A DNA stretch of 64,000 bases from UBA935 sp031556725. GTDB lineage: Bacteria > Bacillota > Clostridia > Lachnospirales > Lachnospiraceae. Made by a program: the position numbers and the translations under genes. This document shows, in pieces, positions 8,681 to 16,819 of the stretch. The first letter of the stretch is position 1. The number at the start of each line of letters is the position of its first letter. The notes under the pieces are model-generated. The model was given only the letters and a program-made list of their open reading frames with translations, had not been told where the DNA came from and did no database searches. The DNA lies in the NCBI GenBank assembly GCA_031556725.1, contig JAVBSL010000006.1, positions 1-64,000 of the forward strand, in the 5' to 3' direction.

Positions 8681-9694
8681 ATGGAAACAATAATACAAAT
8701 CAAAGAGGTGACCAAAACCTTTGTGGGTAAGGATAATACAGTAGAGGCTCTGAAGGGAATCAATCTGGATATACATAAAGGCGAGATATACGGAATTATC
8801 GGTATGAGCGGAGCCGGTAAGTCTACGCTGGTACGTTGTCTTAATTTTCTGGAAAAGCCCACCGCCGGTACGGTTATTGTGGAAGGCAAGGATCTGTCAG
8901 CCTTAAAGGAAAAAGAGCTGCGGCAGACGCGTACTGAAATTTCCATGATTTTTCAGCATTTCAATCTGTTGATGCAGAGAAATGTACTGGATAATATCTG
9001 TTTTCCGCTGGAAATCATCGGAACAAAACGAGCAGAAGCCAAAGAGCGGGCTCGGGAATTACTCAAAATAGTTGGTTTGGAAGAAAAGGAAAAAGCGTAC
9101 CCGGCACAGCTGTCAGGTGGTCAGAAACAGCGTGTAGCGATTGCCAGAGCACTTGCTACCAACCCGAAGATTTTATTGTGTGATGAGGCCACCAGTGCAT
9201 TAGACCCAACTACTACCAAATCAATTCTGGCTTTATTAAAAGATATCAATGCCCAATATGGGATTACCATAGTAATTATTACCCACGAAATGGCGGTGGT
9301 AGAAGAGATTTGCAGCCATGTGGCAATAATTGATGAAGGTATCCTGGCGGAAACAGGAACTGTGGAAGAAGTATTTTCCAGACCTCAGAGCAAGGCAGCC
9401 AAAAAACTGGTATTTAGGGATAGTAGTGAGAAGTACCGTGAAATGAAGGGAAAACGCTGCATCCGCATTGTTTTTACCAAGAATTCGTCCTATGAACCGG
9501 TGATCGGAAACATGGTTCTGGCTTGTAAAGCACCGGCTAATATTCTTATGGCAGACACCAAGGACATCGGCGGCGTGGCACATGGACAGATGATCTTACA
9601 ATTGCCGGAAGAAGCGGAAATTGCTGAAAAAATGATTAAGTTTTTATTGGATAGAGAATTGGAAGTAGAGGAGCTGGATGATTATGTGGGATAA
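8681..9694 (+). CDS. metN: Methionine ABC transporter ATPase MetN
   Basis: 337-aa ATPase. Walker A GMSGAGKST (about 40), Q-loop FQHF, signature LSGGQKQRVAIARAL (about 147) and Walker B ILLCDEATSALD are intact. Residues about 260-337 form a C-terminal NIL-type ligand-binding domain (RIVFTKNSSYEPVI), which in MetN senses methionine and inhibits transport. The ribosome site before 8681 is weak (AGGGAC). metI starts within its last codons, and metQ follows. Confidence 0.92.
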   Translation: METIIQIKEVTKTFVGKDNTVEALKGINLDIHKGEIYGIIGMSGAGKSTLVRCLNFLEKPTAGTVIVEGKDLSALKEKELRQTRTEISMIFQHFNLLMQRNVLDNICFPLEIIGTKRAEAKERARELLKIVGLEEKEKAYPAQLSGGQKQRVAIARALATNPKILLCDEATSALDPTTTKSILALLKDINAQYGITIVIITHEMAVVEEICSHVAIIDEGILAETGTVEEVFSRPQSKAAKKLVFRDSSEKYREMKGKRCIRIVFTKNSSYEPVIGNMVLACKAPANILMADTKDIGGVAHGQMILQLPEEAEIAEKMIKFLLDRELEVEELDDYVG

Positions 9695-10349
9695 AGCTGT
9701 GATACAAATGCTGGTGCAGGGAACATGGATTACCATATATATGACACTTGTGTCAACACTGTTTGCATATCTGATTGGCCTGCCCATGGGAATTACCCTG
9801 GTGATAACTGCTCCTAAGGGATTGCGCCCTAACCGGATTATTTATAAAATAATGGATACTTTGGCCAATATTATTCGAAGCGTACCTTTTTTGATCTTGC
9901 TCATTATGATTATTCCCATCACAAGATTTTTGGTGGGTAAAAGCTACGGACCCACGGCAACGATTGTGCCATTAACCTTGGCGGCAGCGCCTTTTGTAGC
10001 CAGATTGGTGGAATCGTCATTGTTGGAAGTAGACCACGGGGTAATCGAAGCGGCACAGAGTATGGGAGCTGGAACATTCCACATCATTTGGAAGGTACTT
10101 TTAGCAGAAGCCCGAACATCTTTAATCGTAGGAGCAACTATAGCACTGGGAACTATCCTAGGCTATTCGGCCATGGCAGGCGCTGTGGGCGGTGGCGGAC
10201 TGGGCGATATCGCCATTCAGTATGGTTATCACCGTTATCAGACCGGAATTATGTTTGCTACAGTAATTTTACTGGTTGCTTTGGTGCAGATTTTACAATA
10301 TACCGGAACGAAAATATCCAGAAGGTTAGATAAGCGCATTACCGGATAA
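9678..10349 (+). CDS. metI: Methionine ABC transporter permease MetI
   Basis: 223-aa permease with about five membrane helices and the cytoplasmic EAA-type coupling loop GVIEAAQSMGAGTFHIIWKV (about residue 118), then GYSAMAGAVGGGGLGDIAI near the C-terminus. Its ATG overlaps metN by 17 nt and is served by GAGGAG inside metN, indicating translational coupling. An ATG six bases later is an alternative start. Confidence 0.92.
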   Translation: MIMWDKAVIQMLVQGTWITIYMTLVSTLFAYLIGLPMGITLVITAPKGLRPNRIIYKIMDTLANIIRSVPFLILLIMIIPITRFLVGKSYGPTATIVPLTLAAAPFVARLVESSLLEVDHGVIEAAQSMGAGTFHIIWKVLLAEARTSLIVGATIALGTILGYSAMAGAVGGGGLGDIAIQYGYHRYQTGIMFATVILLVALVQILQYTGTKISRRLDKRITG

Positions 10350-10363
10350 AACCCATTGGGTTT
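10349..10363 (+). terminator. Short hairpin between metI and metQ
   Basis: AAACCC/GGGTTT with a 3-nt loop begins at the metI stop and ends in a short T-rich run. It is probably an RNA-stability or partial-termination element adjusting binding-protein level rather than a full stop. Confidence 0.35.
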
Positions 10364-10395
10364 ATCATATATTTAAAACGAGGAGGAATTAAGTT

Positions 10396-11202
10396 ATGAA
10401 GAAAGCAGTAACCCTATTATTAACAGTAGTTTTGGCAGTAGGTGCTTTGACCGGCTGCGGCAACAAGGGAAATGAAAAAACCATCAAGGTGGCAGCTACG
10501 GCAGTGCCACACGCGGAGATTCTGGAAGCAGCCAAACCGTTGTTAGCAGAAAAAGGCTGGAATTTGGAAATAACCGTATTCAGTGATTACGTACAGCCTA
10601 ATGAAGTTGTAGAAGCAGGTGACTTAGACTGCAACTACTTCCAACATACCCCATATCTGGATAGCTTTAATGAGGAAAAGGGAACTCATCTGGTAAACGT
10701 AGGAGAAATCCATTATGAACCGCTTGGTATCTATGGCGGAACAGAAAAGGACTTATCAGCTATTCCGGAAAAAGCCACCATCGCGATTCCCAATGATACT
10801 ACCAATGAAGCAAGAGCACTTTTATTATTACAGGACAATGGTCTGCTAACCCTGAAGGAAGGTGCCGGGATGTCAGCAACTGTCAATGATATTGCCGAGA
10901 ATCCTTATAATATCGAGTTTGTAGAAATGGAAGCAGCACAGGTTTCCCGTGTAATCAAAGAAGTTTCTTTTGTGGTATTAAACGGAAACTATGCATTACA
11001 GGCTAACTTAAATGCCCAGAAGGATGCACTGGCTTATGAAACATCTGATTCCGAAGCAGCTAAAACATACGTAAATATTATCGTTGTAAAAGAAGGTAAT
11101 GAAGGCAATGAAGGGGTTAAAGCACTGGTAGATGTGCTGAAATCCGACGTAATCACAAAATTTATCAATGATACTTATCAAGGTTCGGTAGTACCGTTTT
11201 AG
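10396..11202 (+). CDS. metQ: Methionine-binding lipoprotein MetQ
   Basis: 268-aa substrate-binding protein of the NlpA/MetQ family. A signal peptide ends in the lipobox LTGCGNK (Cys about 19), giving a membrane-anchored lipoprotein. Family segments VAATAVPHAEILEAAKPLL, VVEAGDLDCNYFQHTPYL and VVLNGNYALQA are clear. GAGGAGG precedes the ATG. It delivers methionine or a close analogue to MetNI. Confidence 0.92.
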   Translation: MKKAVTLLLTVVLAVGALTGCGNKGNEKTIKVAATAVPHAEILEAAKPLLAEKGWNLEITVFSDYVQPNEVVEAGDLDCNYFQHTPYLDSFNEEKGTHLVNVGEIHYEPLGIYGGTEKDLSAIPEKATIAIPNDTTNEARALLLLQDNGLLTLKEGAGMSATVNDIAENPYNIEFVEMEAAQVSRVIKEVSFVVLNGNYALQANLNAQKDALAYETSDSEAAKTYVNIIVVKEGNEGNEGVKALVDVLKSDVITKFINDTYQGSVVPF

Positions 11203-11215
11203 GAGGGTTTAATCA

Positions 11216-11656
11216 ATGAAGATATCATCAAGAGGCCGTTATGCAGTCAGGATTATGGTTGATCTGGCAGTAAACAATACCGGAGAATATGCGAAGGTAA
11301 ATCAGATTGCCAAAAGACAGGATATTTCCGAAAAATATCTGGAACAGATTATCAGTGTGCTGAACAAAGCCGGATATGTAAAGAGTACCAGAGGTGCCCA
11401 GGGCGGCTATAAGCTGGCCAAAGATCCCAGTGCGTATACGGTGGGGATGATTCTTCGATTGACCGAAGGCAGCCTGTGCCCGGTAGCCTGTCTGGAAGGC
11501 GATGTAAATGAATGTGACCGGTGTGATACCTGTGAAACACTGGATGTGTGGAAGGAACTGGGAGAAGCTATCAATAAGGTTGTGGATGGCGTAACAATTG
11601 CCGAGCTGGCTGAAAAACAGCTGGCCCGGCAGAATTCCATGGATTGCCTGATTTAA
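11216..11656 (+). CDS. Rrf2-family transcriptional regulator
   Basis: 146-aa winged-helix regulator (MKISSRGRYAVRIMVDLA at the start) with the recognition region QDISEKYLEQIISVLNKAG. Cysteines in LCPVACLEGDVNECDRCDTC (about residues 85-105) resemble the Fe-S or redox cysteines of IscR-like members. It starts 14 nt after metQ behind GGAGGG with no terminator between, so it is co-transcribed with metNIQ. A role in sulfur amino-acid control, as for CymR, is inferred from context. Its stop overlaps that of the convergent DUF6773 gene by 4 nt. Confidence 0.88.
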   Translation: MKISSRGRYAVRIMVDLAVNNTGEYAKVNQIAKRQDISEKYLEQIISVLNKAGYVKSTRGAQGGYKLAKDPSAYTVGMILRLTEGSLCPVACLEGDVNECDRCDTCETLDVWKELGEAINKVVDGVTIAELAEKQLARQNSMDCLI

Positions 11657-12123
11657 GATTCCTTTTCATCCAATGAACTGTTTAACTTTTCCACTCTTCT
11701 TTTATAGAAGTAGGTAGAGATGGAAAGAACCGTGAATACCATAATAAAGGTAAATATAAAAAATATGATTCCGGCAGCTAAAGAGCCAAACAGCATGTGA
11801 TACTTAAGATAGTTAGAAATACCGCTGTACAAGCAGGTAACTAATCCAGCAAGCAAGCTTAAGATAAGGTTGGTTGCCGGTTCCGGCTTGAGTTTCCGGT
11901 CCCAGATGCCGTGCCTTATACAGGCTCCCACGATGTATAAAGCAATGAACATAAAGACAATAAATTCTCCGATAATATATTCAAATCGGAAATTGGTAAG
12001 TGCCATCTGTATCAGCAGTGCGGCTGCCAGACCCCAAAAGGCAAACCAGAAGCCATTGCGTTCAATTTTTAAAAGTCTTTGTTCCTGCATTTCATCTAGA
12101 TTATTTTTCATCTTTTTCATCAT
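11653..12123 (-). CDS. DUF6773-type membrane protein
   Basis: About 156 aa with four hydrophobic segments after a short charged N-terminus (NNLDEMQEQRLLKIERNGF). I recognise the pattern of small membrane proteins that follow an XRE regulator in Lachnospiraceae (DUF6773); no biochemical function is known to me. The start is placed at ATG 12123, 6 nt from GGAGAGG, so it overlaps the upstream regulator gene by 23 nt; ATG 12120 is also possible. Confidence 0.7.
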   Translation of the reverse strand: MMKKMKNNLDEMQEQRLLKIERNGFWFAFWGLAAALLIQMALTNFRFEYIIGEFIVFMFIALYIVGACIRHGIWDRKLKPEPATNLILSLLAGLVTCLYSGISNYLKYHMLFGSLAAGIIFFIFTFIMVFTVLSISTYFYKRRVEKLNSSLDEKES

Positions 12124-12322
12124 TATCATCCTCTCCAAATAAATCATCTAATGTTTTTCCTAATACTTTACAGATAGTCCGACACAATTTGATGGTGGGG
12201 TTGTAATCGCCCTGCTCAATTGCATTCATCGTCTGTCTGGATATACCCACGGCCTGTGCAAGTTCTTTTTGCGTCATATCAAGCGCGGCCCGGGCAACTT
12301 TTATCGGAATGTTCCGTCCCAT
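12101..12322 (-). CDS. XRE-family helix-turn-helix regulator
   Basis: A 73-aa single-domain regulator: KVARAALDMTQKELAQAVGI then SRQTMNAIEQGDYNPTI is a classic Cro/CI helix-turn-helix, ending with an acidic tail. The ATG at 12322 follows GGAGGTGA. It overlaps the DUF6773 gene and likely controls that membrane protein. It diverges from the HipA-like unit, but the pairing with DUF6773 is the usual arrangement. Confidence 0.88.
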   Translation of the reverse strand: MGRNIPIKVARAALDMTQKELAQAVGISRQTMNAIEQGDYNPTIKLCRTICKVLGKTLDDLFGEDDNDEKDEK

Positions 12323-12548
12323 GTAATCACCTCCGTAAAGACAGAATAACACGCATGCGACATAATGTCAAATAAATATTACATTTATTAATAAATATTT
12401 ATATTGAAAAATTGGAATTAAATGAGCTTCTGAACAGTAGCGAAATAGCGGAATAAAAGAACAAATGTTCGAAAAATGTATTGATTTTATTTGTATAGAA
12501 GTGTATAATATAAAAAGGGTCATATAAATGAACAGGAGAAATAAATAT
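12323..12548. promoter_or_regulatory. AT-rich divergent intergenic region
   Basis: 226 bp between the XRE gene and the HipA-like gene. It contains a LexA-like box and a strong + strand promoter (listed separately). Nothing else was recognised; the composition is markedly richer in A and T than the flanking housekeeping genes. Confidence 0.6.
12459..12509 (+). promoter_or_regulatory. LexA-like box and promoter of the HipA-like/HIRAN unit
   Basis: GAACAAATGTTC (12459-12470) matches the core of the Gram-positive SOS box (GAAC-N4-GTTC). Ten bases further is TTGATT (12481-12486), a 17-bp spacer, and TATAAT (12504-12509). The box is immediately upstream of the -35 element, where a repressor could block polymerase. 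Confidence 0.6.
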
Positions 12549-13430
12549 ATGAAAGATTTTTCTTTTTGGGAAGAATATGAAGGGACATCAGAAGGAAGCG
12601 GCAGGAGTGAAAAAATTTGGTTGATAAATCCGGATACTGAGCAAATCGGTCTATTCAAGTATAAGAAGGATAATAATACGACGGATCATATTTCTGAATG
12701 TGTAGCATATAAACTAGCTGATTTAATTGGAATTACCTGTGCGAAGTTTGAGATGGGCATTTATAATGGAAGAGAAGGCGCTATGAGCTATAATATTATT
12801 CAAAGCGGAAAAGAAGTGCTAATAGAGGGAATTAGTTTTATCAATAATGCATACCCACAGTACAATCCCGATAAACTGATAGATATGGAGACCGGAGGTG
12901 TATATTCACTTGAAATGATAGAAAAGGCAATTAGTGAATTCATTGAATTTTCAGAGTTTTTAAAAGTCCCTGTTTTTGATTATTTAATTGGAAACTCAGA
13001 CCGTCATCAAAGTAATTGGGCAATGATCTTTAGTAAAGAGGGTTTGGTTTTTTCACCATTATATGATAATAGTTCGTCTTTGTGTGCATATTTGTCAGAA
13101 AAACAGATTGATGATTATTTAGGAAAAGATCAGCTCAAATGGAAATCTTTGGTGGAAACAAAATCAAAGTCTCTAATCAGGAGAACGATGGATGATAAGA
13201 CAAAACCAACACATTTAGAGGTTATGGCATATATTAGGAACAACTATTATGATGATACGAAAGAATTGGTTGAAAGAATTATTACGGTAATGACGCCAGA
13301 AAATATTTATGATATACTTAATCAATATGCAGAGGTTGAATTATTTGAAAATAAGAGATTTATCATTGTAAAATTTTTGCTATCTAAAGTTAATGAATTA
13401 AAAGAGTTATACTTTGGAAAGGAGCAGTAG
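12549..13430 (+). CDS. HipA-like kinase-domain protein
   Basis: 293-aa protein with the HipA C-terminal kinase signature: FDYLIGNSDRHQSNWAM (about residue 154, catalytic Asp and Mg-binding Asn) followed by SPLYDNSSSL (metal-binding Asp). It lacks the HipA N-terminal subdomain, which seems to be in the next protein instead. HipA-type kinases phosphorylate proteins such as glutamyl-tRNA synthetase; the target here is unknown. The ATG at 12549 has AGGAG 10 nt upstream; an ATG at 12528 overlaps that site. The stop is one base before the next start. Low GC suggests acquisition by transfer. Confidence 0.75.
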   Translation: MKDFSFWEEYEGTSEGSGRSEKIWLINPDTEQIGLFKYKKDNNTTDHISECVAYKLADLIGITCAKFEMGIYNGREGAMSYNIIQSGKEVLIEGISFINNAYPQYNPDKLIDMETGGVYSLEMIEKAISEFIEFSEFLKVPVFDYLIGNSDRHQSNWAMIFSKEGLVFSPLYDNSSSLCAYLSEKQIDDYLGKDQLKWKSLVETKSKSLIRRTMDDKTKPTHLEVMAYIRNNYYDDTKELVERIITVMTPENIYDILNQYAEVELFENKRFIIVKFLLSKVNELKELYFGKEQ

Positions 13431-13431
13431 A

Positions 13432-14121
13432 ATGTCTGTTCAAAATGATAAGGATTATTTATATTTGATTTGGAAATCAGAGCAAACACGAAGGCAATAT
13501 ATTGTAGGACAGCTTACCAAAAATGGTAAATATGAATTTCAGTACAATAGGGAGATTGATAAAGCATTGGATGCTGGTTTTGCGCCTTTGATTTCTTTTC
13601 CGAAGATTAATACTGTATATGAAAGTACGGAACTGTTTCCTGTTTTCTCCAGCCGTTTACCGGATAAAAAACGTAAGGATATTGATAAGATTTTGGAAAA
13701 GTATAATTTGAATGAGTTTGATGCCTACGAGCTACTAAAACGAAGTGGAGCAAGATTACCGATTGATAATTTACAATTTATTGATCCAATTTTAGATTTT
13801 AACAATGCTTTCAAGAAAAGTTTTTATATGGCAGGAGTTAGGCATTATTTGGGATGTGATGGTGAAAATTGTGATAAATCGATTAATGTAACGCGTGGAG
13901 ATGAGGTTTTTTTAAAGAAAGAACCGGAAAATGTGAAAGATGTGAATGCAATCAAAATTGTGAATGAAAGTGAAGAACTTTTGGGCTATATTCCAAGATA
14001 TTACAGTGAAGCATTTACCAGGATTATGAACCAAGGACGAGATATCCACTGTTATGTTACTAATGTTGCTAAGGAAAAAAATTGTGGGGAATGTATTATG
14101 CTAATGGTAAACGTAAGGTAA
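13432..14121 (+). CDS. HIRAN-domain protein with HipA N-terminal-like region
   Basis: 229-aa protein. The C-terminal about 95 residues match a HIRAN domain (FYMAGVRHYLG, GDEVFLKKEPENVKDVNAIK, LGYIPRYYSEAF), a fold that in HLTF binds 3' ends of DNA. The N-terminal part (YIVGQLTKNGKYEFQYN, FPVFSSRLPDKKRKDI) resembles the HipA N-terminal subdomain (HipS-like). It starts at ATG 13432 behind AAAGGAGC, one base after the kinase stop, so the two are translated together. It may be the regulatory or antitoxin partner of the kinase; this is inference. Confidence 0.7.
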   Translation: MSVQNDKDYLYLIWKSEQTRRQYIVGQLTKNGKYEFQYNREIDKALDAGFAPLISFPKINTVYESTELFPVFSSRLPDKKRKDIDKILEKYNLNEFDAYELLKRSGARLPIDNLQFIDPILDFNNAFKKSFYMAGVRHYLGCDGENCDKSINVTRGDEVFLKKEPENVKDVNAIKIVNESEELLGYIPRYYSEAFTRIMNQGRDIHCYVTNVAKEKNCGECIMLMVNVR

Positions 14122-14157
14122 AGAAATGCTAAGGAATATTGAGCGTTAATCTAAATG

Positions 14158-14195
14158 AAAAAGACTCTGGGAAGTTTGAACCCCAGAGTCTTTTT
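14158..14195. terminator. Bidirectional terminator after the HIRAN gene
   Basis: Stem AAAAAGACTCTGGG/CCCAGAGTCTTTTT with a 10-nt loop, A-run and T-run flanks. It separates the convergent HIRAN gene and ABC-2 permease gene. Confidence 0.92.
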
Positions 14196-14207
14196 CGATA
14201 TTATTTA

Positions 14208-15809
14208 TCACCCCTGCAAATCCCGTCTCCGGTATCCGATAAAGCCAACAATAGCCAGCACAATCGCAACCAAAGTCAAGATGGCTAACGTCGTATAATT
14301 AATCTCATCCAGCGGCAATTGCGGAATGTAACCAAAAGGCGAAAGCTTGCCGGTCCATTCGGGCAATTGCATTATTCGCCCAAAATAAATTACAAAGAAG
14401 GACAAAACCAGATAAATCCAACTTAGATTGGTCCATTTCGGAAGTACACCCACCAGGAGGAAGGTAAATCCGATCATCACCCACACAGCGGGCAGGTAGA
14501 CCATCATTGCCTTCCATAATGAGGAAAAGGCCACCGGCGTTACCATTGTTACTGCACTGGAACTCCATAGTCCCAGAACCGCAGCAAACAGCATCATAAA
14601 ACTACTGATAACAGAAATAATAAAGCTGCTCATCATCATTCCGGTGCGGGAAACAGCCCGGGAGGCCAGATGCTCCATATGATTCCGTTTTTCTTCACTG
14701 TGCAGCTTCAGTGCGGCATTCAAACAGGGAATGGTAGCGGTTATGGCCATAACCGACATGAGCATGGTGATAAACAGTTCGGTTAAGGAAAAGCCCGGTT
14801 TAGCGGGGAGAATCTGTTTCAGCATATCATTATCCAAAAAGGCTTCCAAATCCCCCATAATAGACCCATAACTAATGCCCAGAGCCAGGGAACCCACTAA
14901 CCAGCCGATGATGGTACCGCCAAGCAGCCGCAGCATCAGTCCGCCAGGGGCCAGCAGTAAGGCGGAAGCGTGTTTTCGTCCCGGTTTGGCCTGCAAAAAT
15001 CCCTGCCCCATATCCCGGATGGCATTCAGATAAAAAGCAAGAGCCATAATTACCATACTGATTAACAAAACAATCGGAACCGGCCACCAAAGGTTCCGGA
15101 CATAAACTTCTGTCCGTAGAATCAAACCCATAGGAGAAAGCCGGGCTAAGGTTTCACTGCCGATGTCACCGGCTGCCCGCATCATATAGAGGACACCCAA
15201 AGCAGCCATGGAAAAAGAAGCAGCACTGCGGGGGTTCTCGGTCAGCTGGGCGAAAAAGGCTGCCAAAGCCGAAAAAAACAGCCCGGTTACACCCAGGACC
15301 ACACCATATAACATGGAACCTGTAAAATTCATACTTTCAATCTGTAAAGCTGCCAGTCCCAAACCGGAAAACAGTGCCAGGACGATATTTATCAGCAAGG
15401 CAACAAACATGGTAGCTGCCAGATTACTTAACCGCCCCACCGGCAGCGAACGGATGACCTCGATCCGGCCTCGCTCTTCGTCCCGCCTGGTATGGCGAAT
15501 CACCAGAAAAATATTCATAATAGCTACGGCCAAAAGAGTGAATAAAATCATTTCATTGGCAATCATGGCTCCTACGGTATAATCAGCAGTACCGTAAATC
15601 GGGCCGCATAGGGCGATCATTGCCGGATTATTCATGGTCAGGGCCATACCCACACGATCAGCGGCATCTCCATACATGTCACGGAAAACAAGCGGTACCA
15701 TCAGCGTAATGCCGATTAGGGAAAAGAGCCAGACAGGGGTCATAATACGTTCCCGGCGCAGGGCAAAACGCACCAGACGCAAAGTGTTATTAGTGAAGCG
15801 GTGAAGCAT
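14208..15809 (-). CDS. ABC-2 exporter permease (polyketide-antibiotic type)
   Basis: 533-aa membrane protein with two similar halves of about six helices each. The region DYTVGAMIANEMILFTLLAV and the loop RHTRRDEERGRIEVIRSLPV are typical of the long permeases annotated as polyketide antibiotic transporters (TnrB3-like). The ATG at 15809 lies 8 nt after GGAGG; an upstream in-frame GTG overlaps that site. It overlaps the ATPase gene by 20 nt and forms an export pump with it. The substrate cannot be told from sequence. Confidence 0.82.
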   Translation of the reverse strand: MLHRFTNNTLRLVRFALRRERIMTPVWLFSLIGITLMVPLVFRDMYGDAADRVGMALTMNNPAMIALCGPIYGTADYTVGAMIANEMILFTLLAVAIMNIFLVIRHTRRDEERGRIEVIRSLPVGRLSNLAATMFVALLINIVLALFSGLGLAALQIESMNFTGSMLYGVVLGVTGLFFSALAAFFAQLTENPRSAASFSMAALGVLYMMRAAGDIGSETLARLSPMGLILRTEVYVRNLWWPVPIVLLISMVIMALAFYLNAIRDMGQGFLQAKPGRKHASALLLAPGGLMLRLLGGTIIGWLVGSLALGISYGSIMGDLEAFLDNDMLKQILPAKPGFSLTELFITMLMSVMAITATIPCLNAALKLHSEEKRNHMEHLASRAVSRTGMMMSSFIISVISSFMMLFAAVLGLWSSSAVTMVTPVAFSSLWKAMMVYLPAVWVMIGFTFLLVGVLPKWTNLSWIYLVLSFFVIYFGRIMQLPEWTGKLSPFGYIPQLPLDEINYTTLAILTLVAIVLAIVGFIGYRRRDLQG

Positions 15810-16704
15810 TTCCCGCACCTCCCTTTCCGCTATAGTGGCTCATAAATAAATCTTCCAGATTAGGCGGGGTACTTTCCAATTTTACTATATTAAAGGTGGA
15901 AAGCAGGGAAACAGCAGCCCCCAGATTTTGGGAATCCACCTGAAAAGAAAGAGAGTTTCCATTATAACGTTCAATTTTTTCAATTCCCGGCAAAGCTTCC
16001 AAACCGGTTACAGTTCCGACTGTTTCGGTACTGATATTGACACGGGTCAGATGACGCAGTTCGGTTAGCGTACCGGTATCGATTATCCGGCCTTCCCGAA
16101 TAATGCCTACCCGGTCACAGAGCCGTTCTACTTCTGACAAAATGTGACTGGAAAGAAGAATGCTCTTTCCGGCTTTTTTCTGTTCTTCCACACATTCCTG
16201 AAAGACCTTTTCCATCAAAGGGTCTAATCCGGAGGTGGGTTCATCCAGAATATATAAATCCGCATCTGAGGAAAAAGCAGCGACCAGAGCCACCTTTTGC
16301 CGGTTGCCTTTAGAATAAGTACGGCATTTTTTGGAAGGATCCAGATCAAACATTTCGATTAGACGCTCCCGATAATTCCTGTCATGAGTTTTGCGCAGAC
16401 TGACGAACAGGTCTATAACCTCACCACCGGTGAGATTAGACCAGAGATTTACATCACCCGGTACATAAGCAATACGTTTATGGATTTCCACTGCATTCTT
16501 CCATGCATCTTGCCCGAAGATACCGGCAGAGCCCTCGGTAGCCTGCAGGATTCCCAAAAGTACCCGTAGGGTAGTTGTTTTACCGGCACCGTTAGGCCCG
16601 ATAAAACCAAACACTTCTCCTTCATTTACAGCTAAATTCACCTTATCCAAAGCAGTAAATTTGCCAAATTTTTTTGTTAAATTAACAGTTTCCAAGATAG
16701 CCAT
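15790..16704 (-). CDS. ABC exporter ATPase
   Basis: 304-aa CcmA/NatA-type ATPase: Walker A GPNGAGKTT (about 37), signature YSKGNRQKVALVAAF (about 133; a variant of LSGGQ) and Walker B LYILDEPTSGLDPL, followed by a C-terminal regulatory segment. The frame is open further upstream, but ATG 16704 follows AGGAGGG and starts with the usual MAILETVNLTKKFGK. It is the first gene of the exporter operon with the permease downstream. Confidence 0.9.
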   Translation of the reverse strand: MAILETVNLTKKFGKFTALDKVNLAVNEGEVFGFIGPNGAGKTTTLRVLLGILQATEGSAGIFGQDAWKNAVEIHKRIAYVPGDVNLWSNLTGGEVIDLFVSLRKTHDRNYRERLIEMFDLDPSKKCRTYSKGNRQKVALVAAFSSDADLYILDEPTSGLDPLMEKVFQECVEEQKKAGKSILLSSHILSEVERLCDRVGIIREGRIIDTGTLTELRHLTRVNISTETVGTVTGLEALPGIEKIERYNGNSLSFQVDSQNLGAAVSLLSTFNIVKLESTPPNLEDLFMSHYSGKGGAGNASPLH

Positions 16705-16754
16705 CGCATCATCCCTCCTGAAGATAATATAGCATAAATTAAGAAAAATATAAA

Positions 16755-16782
16755 TTGCAATTTTATATAGATTTGCTATACT
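16755..16782 (+). promoter_or_regulatory. Promoter of the MATE transporter gene
   Basis: TTGCAA (16755-16760), 16-bp spacer, TATACT (16777-16782), about 38 bp before the start codon, in the divergent region shared with the exporter operon. Confidence 0.6.
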
Positions 16783-16819
16783 TATTTTTGGCGGTAATGC
16801 TCGAAAGGACGTAAATATA

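Noticed and set aside
12101..12322. XRE regulator as the HipB antitoxin of the HipA-like kinase
   Set aside because: It is divergent, overlaps the DUF6773 gene and has the usual XRE/DUF6773 arrangement. Nothing links it to the kinase beyond adjacency.
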